From: an uncultured Chlorobiota bacterium
GTDB taxonomy: Bacteria > Bacteroidota > Bacteroidia > Bacteroidales > JAADGE01
DNA length: 64,000 nucleotides
Reading direction: 5' to 3'
Assembly (NCBI GenBank): GCA_947311255.1
Contig: CAMZKL010000006.1
Coordinates: 84,877 to 148,876, forward strand
In this document: positions 1 to 9,581 of the stretch, piece after piece
Numbering within the stretch: position 1 is the stretch's first letter
Layout: every line of letters begins with the position of its first letter
Notes under the pieces: generated by a model
Databases searched by the model: none
Told to the model about the DNA's origin: nothing
What the model saw: the letters and a program-made list of their open reading frames with translations, nothing else
Translations under genes and position numbers: made by a program

Positions 1-502
1 TTCATGTAATACGTTTAATATAAAGATATTACACGCTTTTAAAAAATTATTATGAATTTAAACAATATGTTAATAACTATCATTAGAAATCTAATTTTCA
101 GACTGTTAAAAAATATAAAAAATTTTAATAAATCGTTGATAATTTTAATCTAAAAAATTAAAACTTATTTTTGCAAAGAAAACGTTTTTATCATTATATA
201 AAGAATTTTATATTGTACAAACATAGTTTTTAATATTTATTCTTATTTTTAAACAATTTATTAAAAACAAAACATAATAATTTTATTAAAATTAACTAAT
301 AAAATAGGTTTTCAACAATTGTTAAAAAAATAGCATAATATATTGATAATAAATATGTTTAAATATTTAAGTTATGTAAATATATGTTAATTAAATTTTA
401 AGAATGTAAAAAGCAAATAAAAACAGTTATTTTTATAAAATAATTAACAGGGTATCATCATTATTATTAATAAATTTTAATTAAATTATAATAAATATAT
501 AT
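1..502. other. Very AT-rich intergenic region without a gene
   Basis: No convincing coding frame is visible on either strand. A hand count of the first 480 bases gives about 65 G/C, far below the neighbouring genes. One isolated match to the Bacteroidota -7 box (TATTTTTG, 166-173, plus strand) lacks a well-spaced -33 box. The stretch presumably contains the promoter of nadA and the upstream edge of another transcription unit outside the window. Confidence 0.6.
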
Positions 503-1486
503 ATGTTAAATAAATTTAAGGAAATAAAAGAAAAAGGATTTATAGAAATTAATAAAAATTTAGATATAGATTTCAAAAAAGAAATTGAAAAATTAAAAAT
601 AGAAAAAAATGCAATTATTCTTGCTCATTACTATGTTGATGGAGAAATTCAAGATATTGCCGATTTTGTTGGCGACAGTCTTGCTCTTGCACAAAAAGCA
701 GCTTCTACCGATGCTGATATGATTGTTTTTGTTGGGGTTCATTTTATGGCTGAAACAGCAAAAATACTTTCACCAAATAAAAAAGTTATTTTACCTGATT
801 TTAATGCAGGTTGCTCATTAGCAGATAGTTGCCCAGATGATAAATTTGAAGAATTTATTAAGTTACATTCTGATCATACTGTAATTTCTTATGTAAATAC
901 AACCGCAAAAGTTAAAGCTCTTACAGATATTGTATGTACCTCTTCAAATGCAAAAATAATTGTAAATTCAGTTCCAAAAGATAAAAAAATAATTTTTGGA
1001 CCAGATAGAAATCTTGGAAATTACATAAGTAGAATAACAGGAAGAGAAATGGTAATTTGGGATGGTGCTTGCCATGTGCATAATGAATTTTCTTTAGAAG
1101 GTATTTTAGATTTAAAAAAACAAAACCCTGATGCAAAAATAATTGCACATCCAGAGTGTCCTAAACAAATTGTTTTAGTTTCCGATTATGTTGGTTCAAC
1201 CTCCGGATTAATTAACTTTGTAAAAGAAGATAAAGCAAAAACTTTTATTGTAGCTACTGAACCTGGTGTTATACACGAAATGCAAAAATTGAGTGTTGGT
1301 AAATTCTTTATTCCTGCTCCAGGAGAAGATAGCGAATGTGCTTGTAGTGAATGTGAGTTTATGAAACTTAATAGTATTAAAAAGTTATATTCTTGTTTGC
1401 TTCATGAACTTCCTGAAATTAAAGTAGATAAAGAAATTAGAGAAAGAGCATATAAACCAATAAAAGCAATGCTAGATTTATCTTAA
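503..1486 (+). CDS. nadA: Quinolinate synthase A
   Basis: NadA condenses iminoaspartate with dihydroxyacetone phosphate to quinolinate in de novo NAD synthesis and is a cytosolic [4Fe-4S] enzyme. The 327-residue product has the family's usual length and landmarks: AHYY near 41-44, GDSL near 57-60, Cys104 in AGCSLADSC, Cys190 in GACHVH, AHPEC near 215-219 and a CACSEC cluster at 279-284. In characterised NadA proteins, three Cys in these positions ligate the cluster. The ATG at 503 gives a normal N-terminus. The usual partners nadB and nadC are not in this window, so the gene appears to stand alone. The following gap of about 180 bp shows no clear terminator. Confidence 0.97.
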   Translation: MLNKFKEIKEKGFIEINKNLDIDFKKEIEKLKIEKNAIILAHYYVDGEIQDIADFVGDSLALAQKAASTDADMIVFVGVHFMAETAKILSPNKKVILPDFNAGCSLADSCPDDKFEEFIKLHSDHTVISYVNTTAKVKALTDIVCTSSNAKIIVNSVPKDKKIIFGPDRNLGNYISRITGREMVIWDGACHVHNEFSLEGILDLKKQNPDAKIIAHPECPKQIVLVSDYVGSTSGLINFVKEDKAKTFIVATEPGVIHEMQKLSVGKFFIPAPGEDSECACSECEFMKLNSIKKLYSCLLHELPEIKVDKEIRERAYKPIKAMLDLS

Positions 1487-1665
1487 TACCTAAAATTCGC
1501 AAGTATGGGTGTAAATAAGTTAATAAACAGTAAGTTATAACAAATAATATTTTACTTTTTTTTAACAATTAACGTCCTTATTATCAGTTAATTAAATGCA
1601 AACTTATAAATTTAAGCTAATACAAAAATATTTCTTTATTTTTATGATAACATATAACAAATTAG

Positions 1666-3213
1666 ATGAAAAATATGTATAAAATATCATTTTTTATAAT
1701 AATTATTTTTATGTTTTCAATAATTTTGAAAGCTCAAAAAATAAATCCAAACGGATATAATAAATTTACATATCAAAATGGAAAAATTTCAAGTGAAGGT
1801 TATATGAAAAATGGTAAACCTATTGGCTATTGGAAATCATATTATCCTGATGGAACAATAAAAACAGAAGGTAACAGAAAAAATGAAAAACTTGATAGTG
1901 TGTGGAGGTTTTATGACAAACAAGGGCATCTAACAGAAATAATTGATTATAAAAATGATATAAAAAGTGGTTATTATAAAAAATTTAAATTTATTGATGA
2001 TAGCAGTCAACAAAAAAATGTTCTTATTTCAAAAGAATTATATGTAAACGGAGAGAAAAACGGTAAATCCTATTTTTATGATGATAAAGCAAGGCTTAAA
2101 AAAACAATACAATTTGAAAAAAATTATAAACACGGTTTTGAAAAACAATATGATACACTCGGAAATATTAATTTAATTATTAAATATTCATATAATAATA
2201 TAACAAATTCAGAAAAATTAAATAGACGAGATAAATTTGGAAAAAAACAAGGTATTTGGAAAACTTTTTATCCAAATGAAAAAATACACACTTATGCAAA
2301 TTATAAAAATCATAAGCTAAATGGTTATTACAGAGAATATAATATTTACGGAGAATTAATAAAATCTGAATATTTCATTGACGGAAAATTAACAATACTT
2401 AAAGAAGATGAAAATCCTGAGCTAAAAAAGAAACTAAAAAAAGAATATTTTTCAAATGGAAAATTGAAAATGTCAGGAGCATATATTGATACAATACCCG
2501 TAGGAATTCATAAAATATTTAATGAAAAAGGAGAAGTAATTAATTCATATTTATATACAGATAATGGAATTAAAAGAGGAGAGGGTATAATAGATAAAAA
2601 AGGAAAAAAACAAGGAAATTGGAAATATTTATATCCCAATGGTAAAATAAAATCAAAAGGTAAATACAAAAACGGAAAAAAAGAAGGAAATTGGATTTAT
2701 TTTTTTAATAATGGAAAAACAGAACAAAAAGGAAGTTTTACTAACGGAAAGCTAAGTGGACTTTGGGTTTGGTATTACGAAAACGGAAATAAAAGAAGAA
2801 AAGGAAAATTTAACAAGGGAGAAGAACAAGGCTTCTTTTATGAACTAAGTGAAGAAGGAGATACTCTTTCTCAAGGAAATTATATATATGGTTTAAAATC
2901 AGGTAATTGGAAATATAAAGTTAATGATTTAATAGAAATAGGTAAATATGTTTCAGGAAAAAAAGATGGAGTTTGGAAGCAATATTATCCAGATAATAAA
3001 CTAAAATTTGAAGGTGCTTTTATTGAAGGATATTCAGATGGAAAACACAAACATTACTATCCTAACGGTAAATTAAGATTATTAAAAATATATGCTGCTG
3101 GGAACAAAACAGGCAAATGGAAAAAATATGATAAAGAAGGAAATTTAGAAACAATAATTGAATACAAAGCAAACAGAAAATATAAAATTGACGGAATAAA
3201 AATAAAAAACTAA
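1666..3213 (+). CDS. Secreted MORN/YwqK-repeat protein
   Basis: The 515-residue protein starts with a hydrophobic signal peptide (about residues 5-23, ending near KAQK). The rest is a ladder of short repeats of the type YxNGKxKxxGxYKNGKxxGxWxxY, characteristic of the MORN_2 / YwqK 'toxin-antitoxin component' family; at least a dozen units can be read between about 35 and 505. Such beta-hairpin repeat proteins are very common in Bacteroidota and are thought to act as extracytoplasmic scaffolds, but no specific function is established here. The YwqK 'antitoxin' label should not be taken as evidence of a toxin-antitoxin role, and no toxin gene lies next to it. It sits alone between nadA and ruvB on the same strand. 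Confidence 0.85.
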   Translation: MKNMYKISFFIIIIFMFSIILKAQKINPNGYNKFTYQNGKISSEGYMKNGKPIGYWKSYYPDGTIKTEGNRKNEKLDSVWRFYDKQGHLTEIIDYKNDIKSGYYKKFKFIDDSSQQKNVLISKELYVNGEKNGKSYFYDDKARLKKTIQFEKNYKHGFEKQYDTLGNINLIIKYSYNNITNSEKLNRRDKFGKKQGIWKTFYPNEKIHTYANYKNHKLNGYYREYNIYGELIKSEYFIDGKLTILKEDENPELKKKLKKEYFSNGKLKMSGAYIDTIPVGIHKIFNEKGEVINSYLYTDNGIKRGEGIIDKKGKKQGNWKYLYPNGKIKSKGKYKNGKKEGNWIYFFNNGKTEQKGSFTNGKLSGLWVWYYENGNKRRKGKFNKGEEQGFFYELSEEGDTLSQGNYIYGLKSGNWKYKVNDLIEIGKYVSGKKDGVWKQYYPDNKLKFEGAFIEGYSDGKHKHYYPNGKLRLLKIYAAGNKTGKWKKYDKEGNLETIIEYKANRKYKIDGIKIKN

Positions 3214-3278
3214 TTATTAAATTCTATAATTTTAAAATATAATTAAACCACTAATATAATTGTTTAATTAAAAACAAT

Positions 3279-4289
3279 ATGGATTTCAGAACAAATGAAA
3301 TATCAAAAGCAGAAGAAATTTTTGAACAACAATTAAGACCGGCACAATTTTCCGATTTTAAAGGGCAAGCAAAAATTATGGAAAACTTAAAAGTTTTTGT
3401 AAAAGCTGCAATTATGCGTGGAGAAGCTCTTGATCATGTTCTTTTACACGGACCACCCGGACTTGGAAAAACAACACTATCAAATATTATAGCCAACGAA
3501 CTAGGTGTAAATATGAAAATAACTTCTGGTCCTGTTCTTGATAAACCTGGTGATTTAGCAGGTTTACTTACAGGTCTTGAAGAAAATGATGTTCTTTTCA
3601 TAGATGAAATTCATAGACTTAGCCCCGTTATTGAAGAATATTTATATTCTGCAATGGAAGATTTTCGTATTGACATTATGATTGATAAAGGTCCTGCTGC
3701 TCGCTCTTTACAGCTCGAATTAAGCAATTTTACACTTGTGGGTGCAACAACACGTGCAGGACTTCTAACATCACCTTTAAGGGCACGTTTTGGCATAAAA
3801 TTTTTATTAGAATATTACACTGCCGAAATTTTAAAAACAATTATAACTCGTTCATCAAGTATTTTAAATGTTGAAATTAAAGAAAACGCAGCAATTGAAA
3901 TTGCTAGAAGGAGTAGGGGAACACCACGTATTGCAAATGCACTTCTTCGTAGAGTCCGAGATTTTGCCCAAGTAAAAGGCAATGGAACAATTGATTTAGA
4001 AATTGCAAAATATTCTCTAGATGCTCTAAATATTGATAAAAAAGGACTTGATGAAATGGATAATAAAATACTTAATACAATTATTGATAAATTCAGCGGT
4101 GGACCCGTAGGAGTTGGCACAATCGCCACAGCAGTGGGCGAAGATGCTGGAACAATAGAAGAAGTTTATGAACCTTTTTTAATTATGGAAGGCTTTATAA
4201 AACGCACCATGAGGGGTAGGGAAGTAACAGAAGCAGCATATAAACATTTGGGAAAAATTAATTATAATCCTCAAAATCAATTATTTTAA
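3279..4289 (+). CDS. ruvB: Holliday junction branch migration ATPase RuvB
   Basis: RuvB is the hexameric AAA+ motor that, loaded by RuvA, drives branch migration of Holliday junctions in recombinational repair. The 336-residue protein is full length. The N-terminal segment has the family-typical [12 protein letters not shown]. Walker A is GPPGLGKTT (58-66), Walker B is FIDEIH (107-112), sensor 1 is GATTRA (155-160) and the arginine-finger region is LRARFG (167-172). A winged-helix C-terminus carries [10 protein letters not shown]. ruvA and ruvC are not present in the window, which is normal for Bacteroidota where they are often dispersed. All motifs are intact. Confidence 0.98.
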   Translation: MDFRTNEISKAEEIFEQQLRPAQFSDFKGQAKIMENLKVFVKAAIMRGEALDHVLLHGPPGLGKTTLSNIIANELGVNMKITSGPVLDKPGDLAGLLTGLEENDVLFIDEIHRLSPVIEEYLYSAMEDFRIDIMIDKGPAARSLQLELSNFTLVGATTRAGLLTSPLRARFGIKFLLEYYTAEILKTIITRSSSILNVEIKENAAIEIARRSRGTPRIANALLRRVRDFAQVKGNGTIDLEIAKYSLDALNIDKKGLDEMDNKILNTIIDKFSGGPVGVGTIATAVGEDAGTIEEVYEPFLIMEGFIKRTMRGREVTEAAYKHLGKINYNPQNQLF

Positions 4290-4295
4290 ATTAAT

Positions 4296-4469
4296 ATGCC
4301 AATTTTCAATCTTTTAAAAAGAATTATAACAATATTTAATGACTTAGATATTCAATATATGTTGAGCGGAAGTATGGCAATGAGTTTTTATACTGTTACA
4401 AGAGCAACCAGAGATATTGATGTTGTTGTTCATATGCAAGAAAAAGATATTGAAAATAAATACATTTAA
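4296..4469 (+). pseudogene. Truncated nucleotidyltransferase (AbiEii/MNT-like N-terminus)
   Basis: A 57-codon frame starting 6 bp after ruvB encodes the beginning of a minimal nucleotidyltransferase. The segment LSGSMAMSFYTVTRATRDID contains the GS-x-A-x(8)-R-x-T-x-D-I-D type signature of the fold, with the paired metal-binding Asp residues. Intact family members run to roughly 150-200 residues. Here the frame stops about 10 residues after the DID motif, so the rest of the catalytic fold is missing. I therefore read it as a decayed gene or remnant. A functional micro-protein is possible but unlikely. Confidence 0.6.
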
Positions 4470-4478
4470 TTTAATATA

Positions 4479-4721
4479 ATGCAAGATACATCTGATGATA
4501 TATATAAAATTCAGCATGATATTTTCATGAAAAAATCCCTTAAAGAAAGGTTTTTATTAAATATAGAACTTACAGAATTTGACAGAGAAATGACTAGAAG
4601 AAGAATTATAAAAGTAAATATTGGCATTTCAGAAAAGGAATTAAAAGCAAAAATTTTCAGAGAATATTATTCTGATGAATTTTCAGAAGACGAGATTATA
4701 AAAATTACAGAACTTTTTTAA
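4479..4721 (+). CDS. Small charged hypothetical protein, probable nucleotidyltransferase partner
   Basis: An 80-residue protein with a LKERFLLNIELTEFDREM core and a C-terminal EKELKAKIFREYY helix. From memory, small Bacteroidota proteins of this kind are often encoded beside minimal nucleotidyltransferases, but I cannot name a characterised family. Here the neighbour is the truncated nucleotidyltransferase 9 bp upstream, so the pair may be a relic of a two-gene cassette. A second Met at residue 17 (ATG 4527), just before KKSLKERF, is an alternative start. No signal peptide or membrane segment is seen. Confidence 0.55.
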   Translation: MQDTSDDIYKIQHDIFMKKSLKERFLLNIELTEFDREMTRRRIIKVNIGISEKELKAKIFREYYSDEFSEDEIIKITELF

Positions 4722-4745
4722 ATATAATAATAAATAAACAAATCA

Positions 4746-5741
4746 ATGAAACTAATAATACCAATGGCAGGAATGGGCAAAAGAATGCGTCCACATACAT
4801 TAACATTACCAAAACCATTAATACCTATTGCAGGAGAACCTATTGTTAAACGTTTGGCAGAAGAAATAACAAAAGTATCAAAGTCTAAAATTGATGAAAT
4901 TGCATTTATTATTGGTGATTTTGGTGAAGTAGTTGAACAAACTTTATTAGATATTGCAAAAAACTTAGGAGCAAAAGGAAAAATATACTATCAAACAGAA
5001 GCACTTGGAACAGCACACGCAATTTATTGTGCAGAACCTTCTTTAAATGAGAAAGTTATAGTTGCATTTGCCGACACACTTTTTAAAGCAGATTTTGACC
5101 TTGATGAAGACATAAGTTCAATTATTTGGACAAAAAAAGTTGAAAATCCCGAAGCATTTGGAGTAGTAAAAAAAGATGCAAAAGGCAACATAACTGATTT
5201 TATTGAAAAACCAAAAGAATTTGTTTCAGATGAAGCAATTATTGGAATTTATTACTTTAAAAATGGCGATAATTTAAGAAAAGAGTTAAAATATTTAATT
5301 GATAACGATATTCGTGGTAATAATGAATATCAATTAACTGATGCTCTTGAAAATATGAAAAATAACGGAGTAAATTTCAAATCTGCAACAGTAACCGAAT
5401 GGTTAGATTGTGGAAACAAAGATGCAACAGTTCATACAAACCAAAGAATTTTGCATCATCTTGGAAACAAAATTTCAAAAACAAGCAAACAAAAATTTTC
5501 AATAATTATAGAACCATGTTTTATTGATGACGGAGCAATTATAAATAATTCAGTAGTAGGTCCTTACGTTTCAATTGGAAAAAATACTATTATTAAAAAT
5601 TCAGTAATAAGCAACTCAATAATTCAAACAAATACAAACATAAAAGAAGCCATTTTTTCAAATTCAATGATTGGAAATTTTGTAAACATAAACAAAGAAA
5701 AAGACGATTTTAGCATTGGAGATTACAATACTATAACTTAA
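4746..5741 (+). CDS. Sugar-phosphate nucleotidyltransferase with left-handed beta-helix tail
   Basis: The 331-residue protein opens with IPMAGMGKRMRP followed by TLPKPLIPI, the G-x-G-x-R nucleotide-binding loop and PKP motif of NTP_transferase enzymes that join a sugar 1-phosphate to an NTP. Downstream landmarks are YYQTEALGTAHA, an FADT acidic motif near residue 110, PEAFGVV, and EWLDCGNKD. From about 250 the sequence becomes hexapeptide-like (INNSVVGPYVSIGKN), indicating a left-handed beta-helix cap as in GlmU or RfbA-like proteins. The actual sugar and nucleotide cannot be read from sequence. It is the first gene of a same-strand run leading to envelope genes, which fits a role in surface polysaccharide or precursor synthesis. 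Confidence 0.85.
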   Translation: MKLIIPMAGMGKRMRPHTLTLPKPLIPIAGEPIVKRLAEEITKVSKSKIDEIAFIIGDFGEVVEQTLLDIAKNLGAKGKIYYQTEALGTAHAIYCAEPSLNEKVIVAFADTLFKADFDLDEDISSIIWTKKVENPEAFGVVKKDAKGNITDFIEKPKEFVSDEAIIGIYYFKNGDNLRKELKYLIDNDIRGNNEYQLTDALENMKNNGVNFKSATVTEWLDCGNKDATVHTNQRILHHLGNKISKTSKQKFSIIIEPCFIDDGAIINNSVVGPYVSIGKNTIIKNSVISNSIIQTNTNIKEAIFSNSMIGNFVNINKEKDDFSIGDYNTIT

Positions 5742-5819
5742 AACTTTTAAACAGTTGTATAATATTAAAATTTGTATTGTATAATTATATATTTTAATCA
5801 TTAAAAAATTTATAAATAT

Positions 5820-7610
5820 TTGAAAACTAAAATACACATATTAATCTTCATTTTAGCATTAATATTTTCCTCTTGTTCAATTACCAAAACAAAGAAAAGT
5901 GCAGGAATAAATATGCAAAAAAACGAGCAAAAATTTATATATCTTTTTAGTGAAGCAAATAAAAACCGTTTACTTGGAAATTCGCAAAAAGCAGTAGAAT
6001 TTTATATGTCTGCATTAGATTTAAAACCCAATAGTGCAGCATCAAATTATTATTTGGCAGAGCTTTTTATGGCTAATAAAAATTATAATTCAGCATTAAA
6101 TTTTGCAGAAAAAGCAATAAAATTAGTACCTGATAATTTATGGTATTCTTTAATAAAAGGTGATATTTTGTATATACAAAAAAAAGATAACGAGGCCTAT
6201 TTTGTCTATAAAAACTTACAACAAAAATATACAGATAACGAACTTATATATGATAGAATAATAGAGCTTTTGCTCGAAAAAATCAAAAAATCAAAAAATA
6301 ATGAAAACCATTTATTAAAAAATAAAGATGTCTTTAATAAATTTATTTATATTTATAATGAAAAACAAAAACATTTTGGATATGATTTAAAAATTGCCGA
6401 ATATTTATATAACATTTATATAGAAATTCAAAATAGAAAAAAAGCATTTTCAACCCTACAAGAAATGGTGAAATACGAACCAAACGAACTAAAATATAAA
6501 GCATTAATTGCAGAAAATTATGTAAATATGCATGAAGATGAAAAAGCAGAAAAACTTTACACGCAATTAAAAAATAAATTCCCTGATAATGTTGATATTA
6601 AACTTTCGTATCTAAAGTTTTGTAAATATAAAGGAAAATTTAACGAATATTTGAAAACAACAAAGGAATTATTAAAAACAAATTTAGAATTTAATAAAAA
6701 AGTAAATTTAATTATTTCTGGCAGGTACCCAAATTTTCCACCAAAAGAATATAAAGAAGTTTTAACAATTTTGTACAATAAACACCCAAAGGAAATAGTT
6801 TCAAACACCTTGTTTGCAGAATATTATATTGAAAAAGACATAAATAAAGCTCTTCCCTATTTAATAAAAGCAGCAAACAAAAGCAATGGAGATTTTAATA
6901 TAATTTTAACTTTATTTGAAGTATCTTACGATAGTAAAAACTATGAAATATTATTTCAACAATCTTTAAAATATATGCAAATGTATCCAAATCAAGCAAA
7001 AGTATTTTTGTATAATGGAATTGGTGCATATAAAACAAAAAGATACAATGAGGCAATAAAAGTTTTAAAAATGGGAAAAGATTTTGTTATTGAAGATAAT
7101 AATCTTCTTCTTCAATTTCATTTTTATTTGGCAGAAACCTATCATAGTCAAAAAGATAATAAAAAATCTGATGAAAATTTTGATAAAGTTTTAGATTTAA
7201 ATCCTAAATTTTATTTAGCATTAAATAATTATTCATATTATCTTTCAGAAAGAAAAATAAAATTACAAAAAGCCCTATCTATGGCGGAAACTTGTATAAA
7301 ATATCAAAATGAAAATCCAGTTTTTTGCGATACTTACGCTAAAGCACTATTCGAAAATAAATACTATAAAAAAGCTCTAATATATTCAGAAAAAGCAATT
7401 AAAATTATATCTAACAACCCAGATTTTCTTGAAAACTATGGAGATATTTTATTTGCTAATAATATGAAAGATAAAGCATTAATAAATTGGACGCTATCAA
7501 AAGCAAATGGAAACAAATCAAAAAAACTTAACTTTAAAATCGATAAAAAAAGTTTAATAACAAATGAAGAAGAGTTTATAAAATATTTAAATGAAAAAGA
7601 AGATAAATAA
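5820..7610 (+). CDS. TPR-repeat lipoprotein
   Basis: A 596-residue protein with a lipoprotein signal: a hydrophobic stretch followed by IFSSC, making Cys19 the likely lipidated residue. The start is TTG at 5820. The first internal Met lies after the lipobox and would delete the signal, so the non-ATG start is preferred. The body consists of tetratricopeptide helices, with clear units such as KAVEFYMSALDLKPNSAASN near 60 and KALIYSEKAIKIISNNPDFL near 518. TPR proteins are interaction scaffolds, here probably on the periplasmic face of a membrane. The downstream DUF4292 gene begins 1-2 bp after the stop, so the two are almost certainly co-transcribed. Confidence 0.85.
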   Translation: MKTKIHILIFILALIFSSCSITKTKKSAGINMQKNEQKFIYLFSEANKNRLLGNSQKAVEFYMSALDLKPNSAASNYYLAELFMANKNYNSALNFAEKAIKLVPDNLWYSLIKGDILYIQKKDNEAYFVYKNLQQKYTDNELIYDRIIELLLEKIKKSKNNENHLLKNKDVFNKFIYIYNEKQKHFGYDLKIAEYLYNIYIEIQNRKKAFSTLQEMVKYEPNELKYKALIAENYVNMHEDEKAEKLYTQLKNKFPDNVDIKLSYLKFCKYKGKFNEYLKTTKELLKTNLEFNKKVNLIISGRYPNFPPKEYKEVLTILYNKHPKEIVSNTLFAEYYIEKDINKALPYLIKAANKSNGDFNIILTLFEVSYDSKNYEILFQQSLKYMQMYPNQAKVFLYNGIGAYKTKRYNEAIKVLKMGKDFVIEDNNLLLQFHFYLAETYHSQKDNKKSDENFDKVLDLNPKFYLALNNYSYYLSERKIKLQKALSMAETCIKYQNENPVFCDTYAKALFENKYYKKALIYSEKAIKIISNNPDFLENYGDILFANNMKDKALINWTLSKANGNKSKKLNFKIDKKSLITNEEEFIKYLNEKEDK

Positions 7611-7611
7611 A

Positions 7612-8433
7612 ATGAAAAATCACATTAAATATACTTCTTTATTCACATTTCTGATTCTGTTTTTTTCATCATCATGTGGAATATTAAAAAAAAATATAAA
7701 TAATAAAACATCACTATTAAGTAAAACAATAAAAATACAATCAGTTATAGATACCTTACAAAATAACTACTTAGATTTTGAAACATTCCATTCTGTATTT
7801 TCCGGTAAACTTATTCAAAATGGTAAATCTATGCCTCTAAAAGGAATTGTTAAGATTAAAAAAGATACAATTATTTTAATTTCTATTAGACCAGCTTTTG
7901 GAATTGAACTATACAAAATATTACTAGAACCAACAAACATAAAAATATTAGATAAAATAAAACAAGAATATATTATTACAGATTATAAATACTTAGAAAA
8001 AAAATTCCAAATAGATTTAGATTTTAAAAAAATACAATCAATTTTTATAAATAGATTTTTTGTTTATCCAATAGGAAATAAAATTAATAATTACAAATTG
8101 GAATATTTAAAAAATGATAGAACCTTAGAAATTTCCTCAAAAACTAATTTTTATGGAAAAATCATATATCATAAGCTAAAAACATCACAGAATAATTTTT
8201 TTTTAATATCTAATAATTTTTCTCAAATTGGATATGAAAAATATATAAATATCTTATATTCAGACTTTAATAAAATAAAAAATGTTAAATTTCCCAAAAA
8301 TATTGAAATTAAACTCTCTGAGAATAATATAAAATCTTATATCAATATATCTTACAAGAATATAAAGTTAAATAAGACTTTAAATTTTAATTTTTCATTA
8401 CCTAATAATTATAAAACAATAAAAATTGATTAA
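7612..8433 (+). CDS. DUF4292 family lipoprotein
   Basis: A 273-residue lipoprotein of the Bacteroidota-specific DUF4292 family. The N-terminus is hydrophobic and ends in FFSSSCG, a good lipobox. The conserved core includes FSGKL, a MPLKGIVKIKKDTIILIS strand pair and RPAFGIELYKI. The overall pattern of beta-strands resembles LolA/LolB-type carrier folds, but that is a fold impression and not a proven function. An upstream ATG at 7591 is in frame but lies inside the preceding gene; I prefer 7612, immediately after the TPR stop, because it gives a standard signal peptide. The 3' end overlaps the TTG start of the next gene by 8 bp, suggesting translational coupling. Confidence 0.85.
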   Translation: MKNHIKYTSLFTFLILFFSSSCGILKKNINNKTSLLSKTIKIQSVIDTLQNNYLDFETFHSVFSGKLIQNGKSMPLKGIVKIKKDTIILISIRPAFGIELYKILLEPTNIKILDKIKQEYIITDYKYLEKKFQIDLDFKKIQSIFINRFFVYPIGNKINNYKLEYLKNDRTLEISSKTNFYGKIIYHKLKTSQNNFFLISNNFSQIGYEKYINILYSDFNKIKNVKFPKNIEIKLSENNIKSYINISYKNIKLNKTLNFNFSLPNNYKTIKID

Positions 8434-9547
8434 AAAACTTTTTACATATACTTTTCTAATTTTAATTTTAACATTTTTTTCCGCTGAGATTTTTGCTCAA
8501 TCAAAATTATCAAAAGTCGAAAAAGATTTAAAAGCTGCAAAAACATTATTAAAGTCATTAGATAAAAAATCTATTAGAACTCTAACAAGGTATAAAATTA
8601 GACAGAAACAAATTGAGCTTCAAGAAATATTAATACAAAAAATTAATAAAGAAATAGAATTATTAGATAATAAGATTTTAAAAAATATACAACAAAAAGA
8701 AAAATATCAAAATGAAATAAACAGATTAAAAAAAGAATATGAAGAACTAATTTTATATGCTTATAAAACTAGGAAGACAAGAGACAAAACCATGTATATT
8801 TTTTCGTCTAAAACTTTTAATCAAGCATATAAAAGATTTGTATATTTACAATATCTAACAGAATACCTTGAACAAACAACAAAAGATTTAGAAATACTAA
8901 CAGATAGTATTTCAATAATTAATGATAATCTTTTAGAACAAAAAAATACAAAATTAATTTTAAAAGAAAAACAAACAGATGAATTAATTCAACTAAATCA
9001 ATCTAAATCAATACTATCAAAATTTTTAAAAAGTCTGCAAACAAAAAAATCTCAATTGCTTGCAGATGTAAAATTAAAAGAAAAAATTGCATCATCTTTA
9101 AGAAAATCAATAAAGAAAAATATTGCATCAAATAAAAATGTTAAAAAATCTAAAATATCAAAAAGATTTGAAAAAAAAAGAGGTAAACTTCCATTTCCTG
9201 CAAAAGGAATTATTACATCATCTTTTGGAAAACATACACATTCCGTCCTAAAAAACGTTCAAGTTAATAACGATGGAATTGAAATAGCAACAGCAAAAGG
9301 AGAAAAAGTAAAATCCGTTTATGCTGGAATAATTTCACAAGTTTTAAAAATACCCGGAGGACATAATGCTGTAATAATTAAACACGGACAATACTATACT
9401 GTTTATTCAAACCTAGCAGAAGTTTTTGTTAATAAAGGTGAAAAAGTAAAAGCCGGAAAAATTGTTGGAATACCAAGTTCAAGAATAATAAGTTTTCAAA
9501 TTTGGTATCTTAACAATAAACTGAATCCTCAAAAGTGGTTACGTTAA
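8426..9547 (+). CDS. EnvC-like murein hydrolase activator (degenerate M23/LytM)
   Basis: A 373-residue protein with a signal peptide (to about FFSAEIFAQ), a long coiled coil (about 28-235) and a C-terminal LytM/M23 domain (about 250-373). The architecture and the NPQKWLR ending match EnvC, which activates cell-wall amidases during division and does not cut murein itself. The expected zinc ligands are absent: the first H-x(3)-D motif reads NNDGIEIA, the Y-x-HL motif reads YSNL, and the final HxH motif reads SFQIW. It is therefore best called a non-catalytic activator. The TTG start overlaps the previous gene by 8 bp and is supported by the signal peptide. Partner amidases or FtsEX are not in the window. 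Confidence 0.85.
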   Translation: MIKKLFTYTFLILILTFFSAEIFAQSKLSKVEKDLKAAKTLLKSLDKKSIRTLTRYKIRQKQIELQEILIQKINKEIELLDNKILKNIQQKEKYQNEINRLKKEYEELILYAYKTRKTRDKTMYIFSSKTFNQAYKRFVYLQYLTEYLEQTTKDLEILTDSISIINDNLLEQKNTKLILKEKQTDELIQLNQSKSILSKFLKSLQTKKSQLLADVKLKEKIASSLRKSIKKNIASNKNVKKSKISKRFEKKRGKLPFPAKGIITSSFGKHTHSVLKNVQVNNDGIEIATAKGEKVKSVYAGIISQVLKIPGGHNAVIIKHGQYYTVYSNLAEVFVNKGEKVKAGKIVGIPSSRIISFQIWYLNNKLNPQKWLR

Positions 9548-9581
9548 TTGGCCAAATTATTAAAAAAAAACACACAAAAAA

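Noticed and set aside
1780..3190. Repeated DNA blocks in the YwqK gene considered as a tandem-repeat or CRISPR-like array
   Set aside because: They are protein-level MORN_2 repeats in one open frame with varied codons, without constant repeat or spacer lengths.
1666..3213. YwqK protein as the antitoxin of a toxin-antitoxin system
   Set aside because: The product has a signal peptide and no toxin gene is next to it; the name is a family label only.
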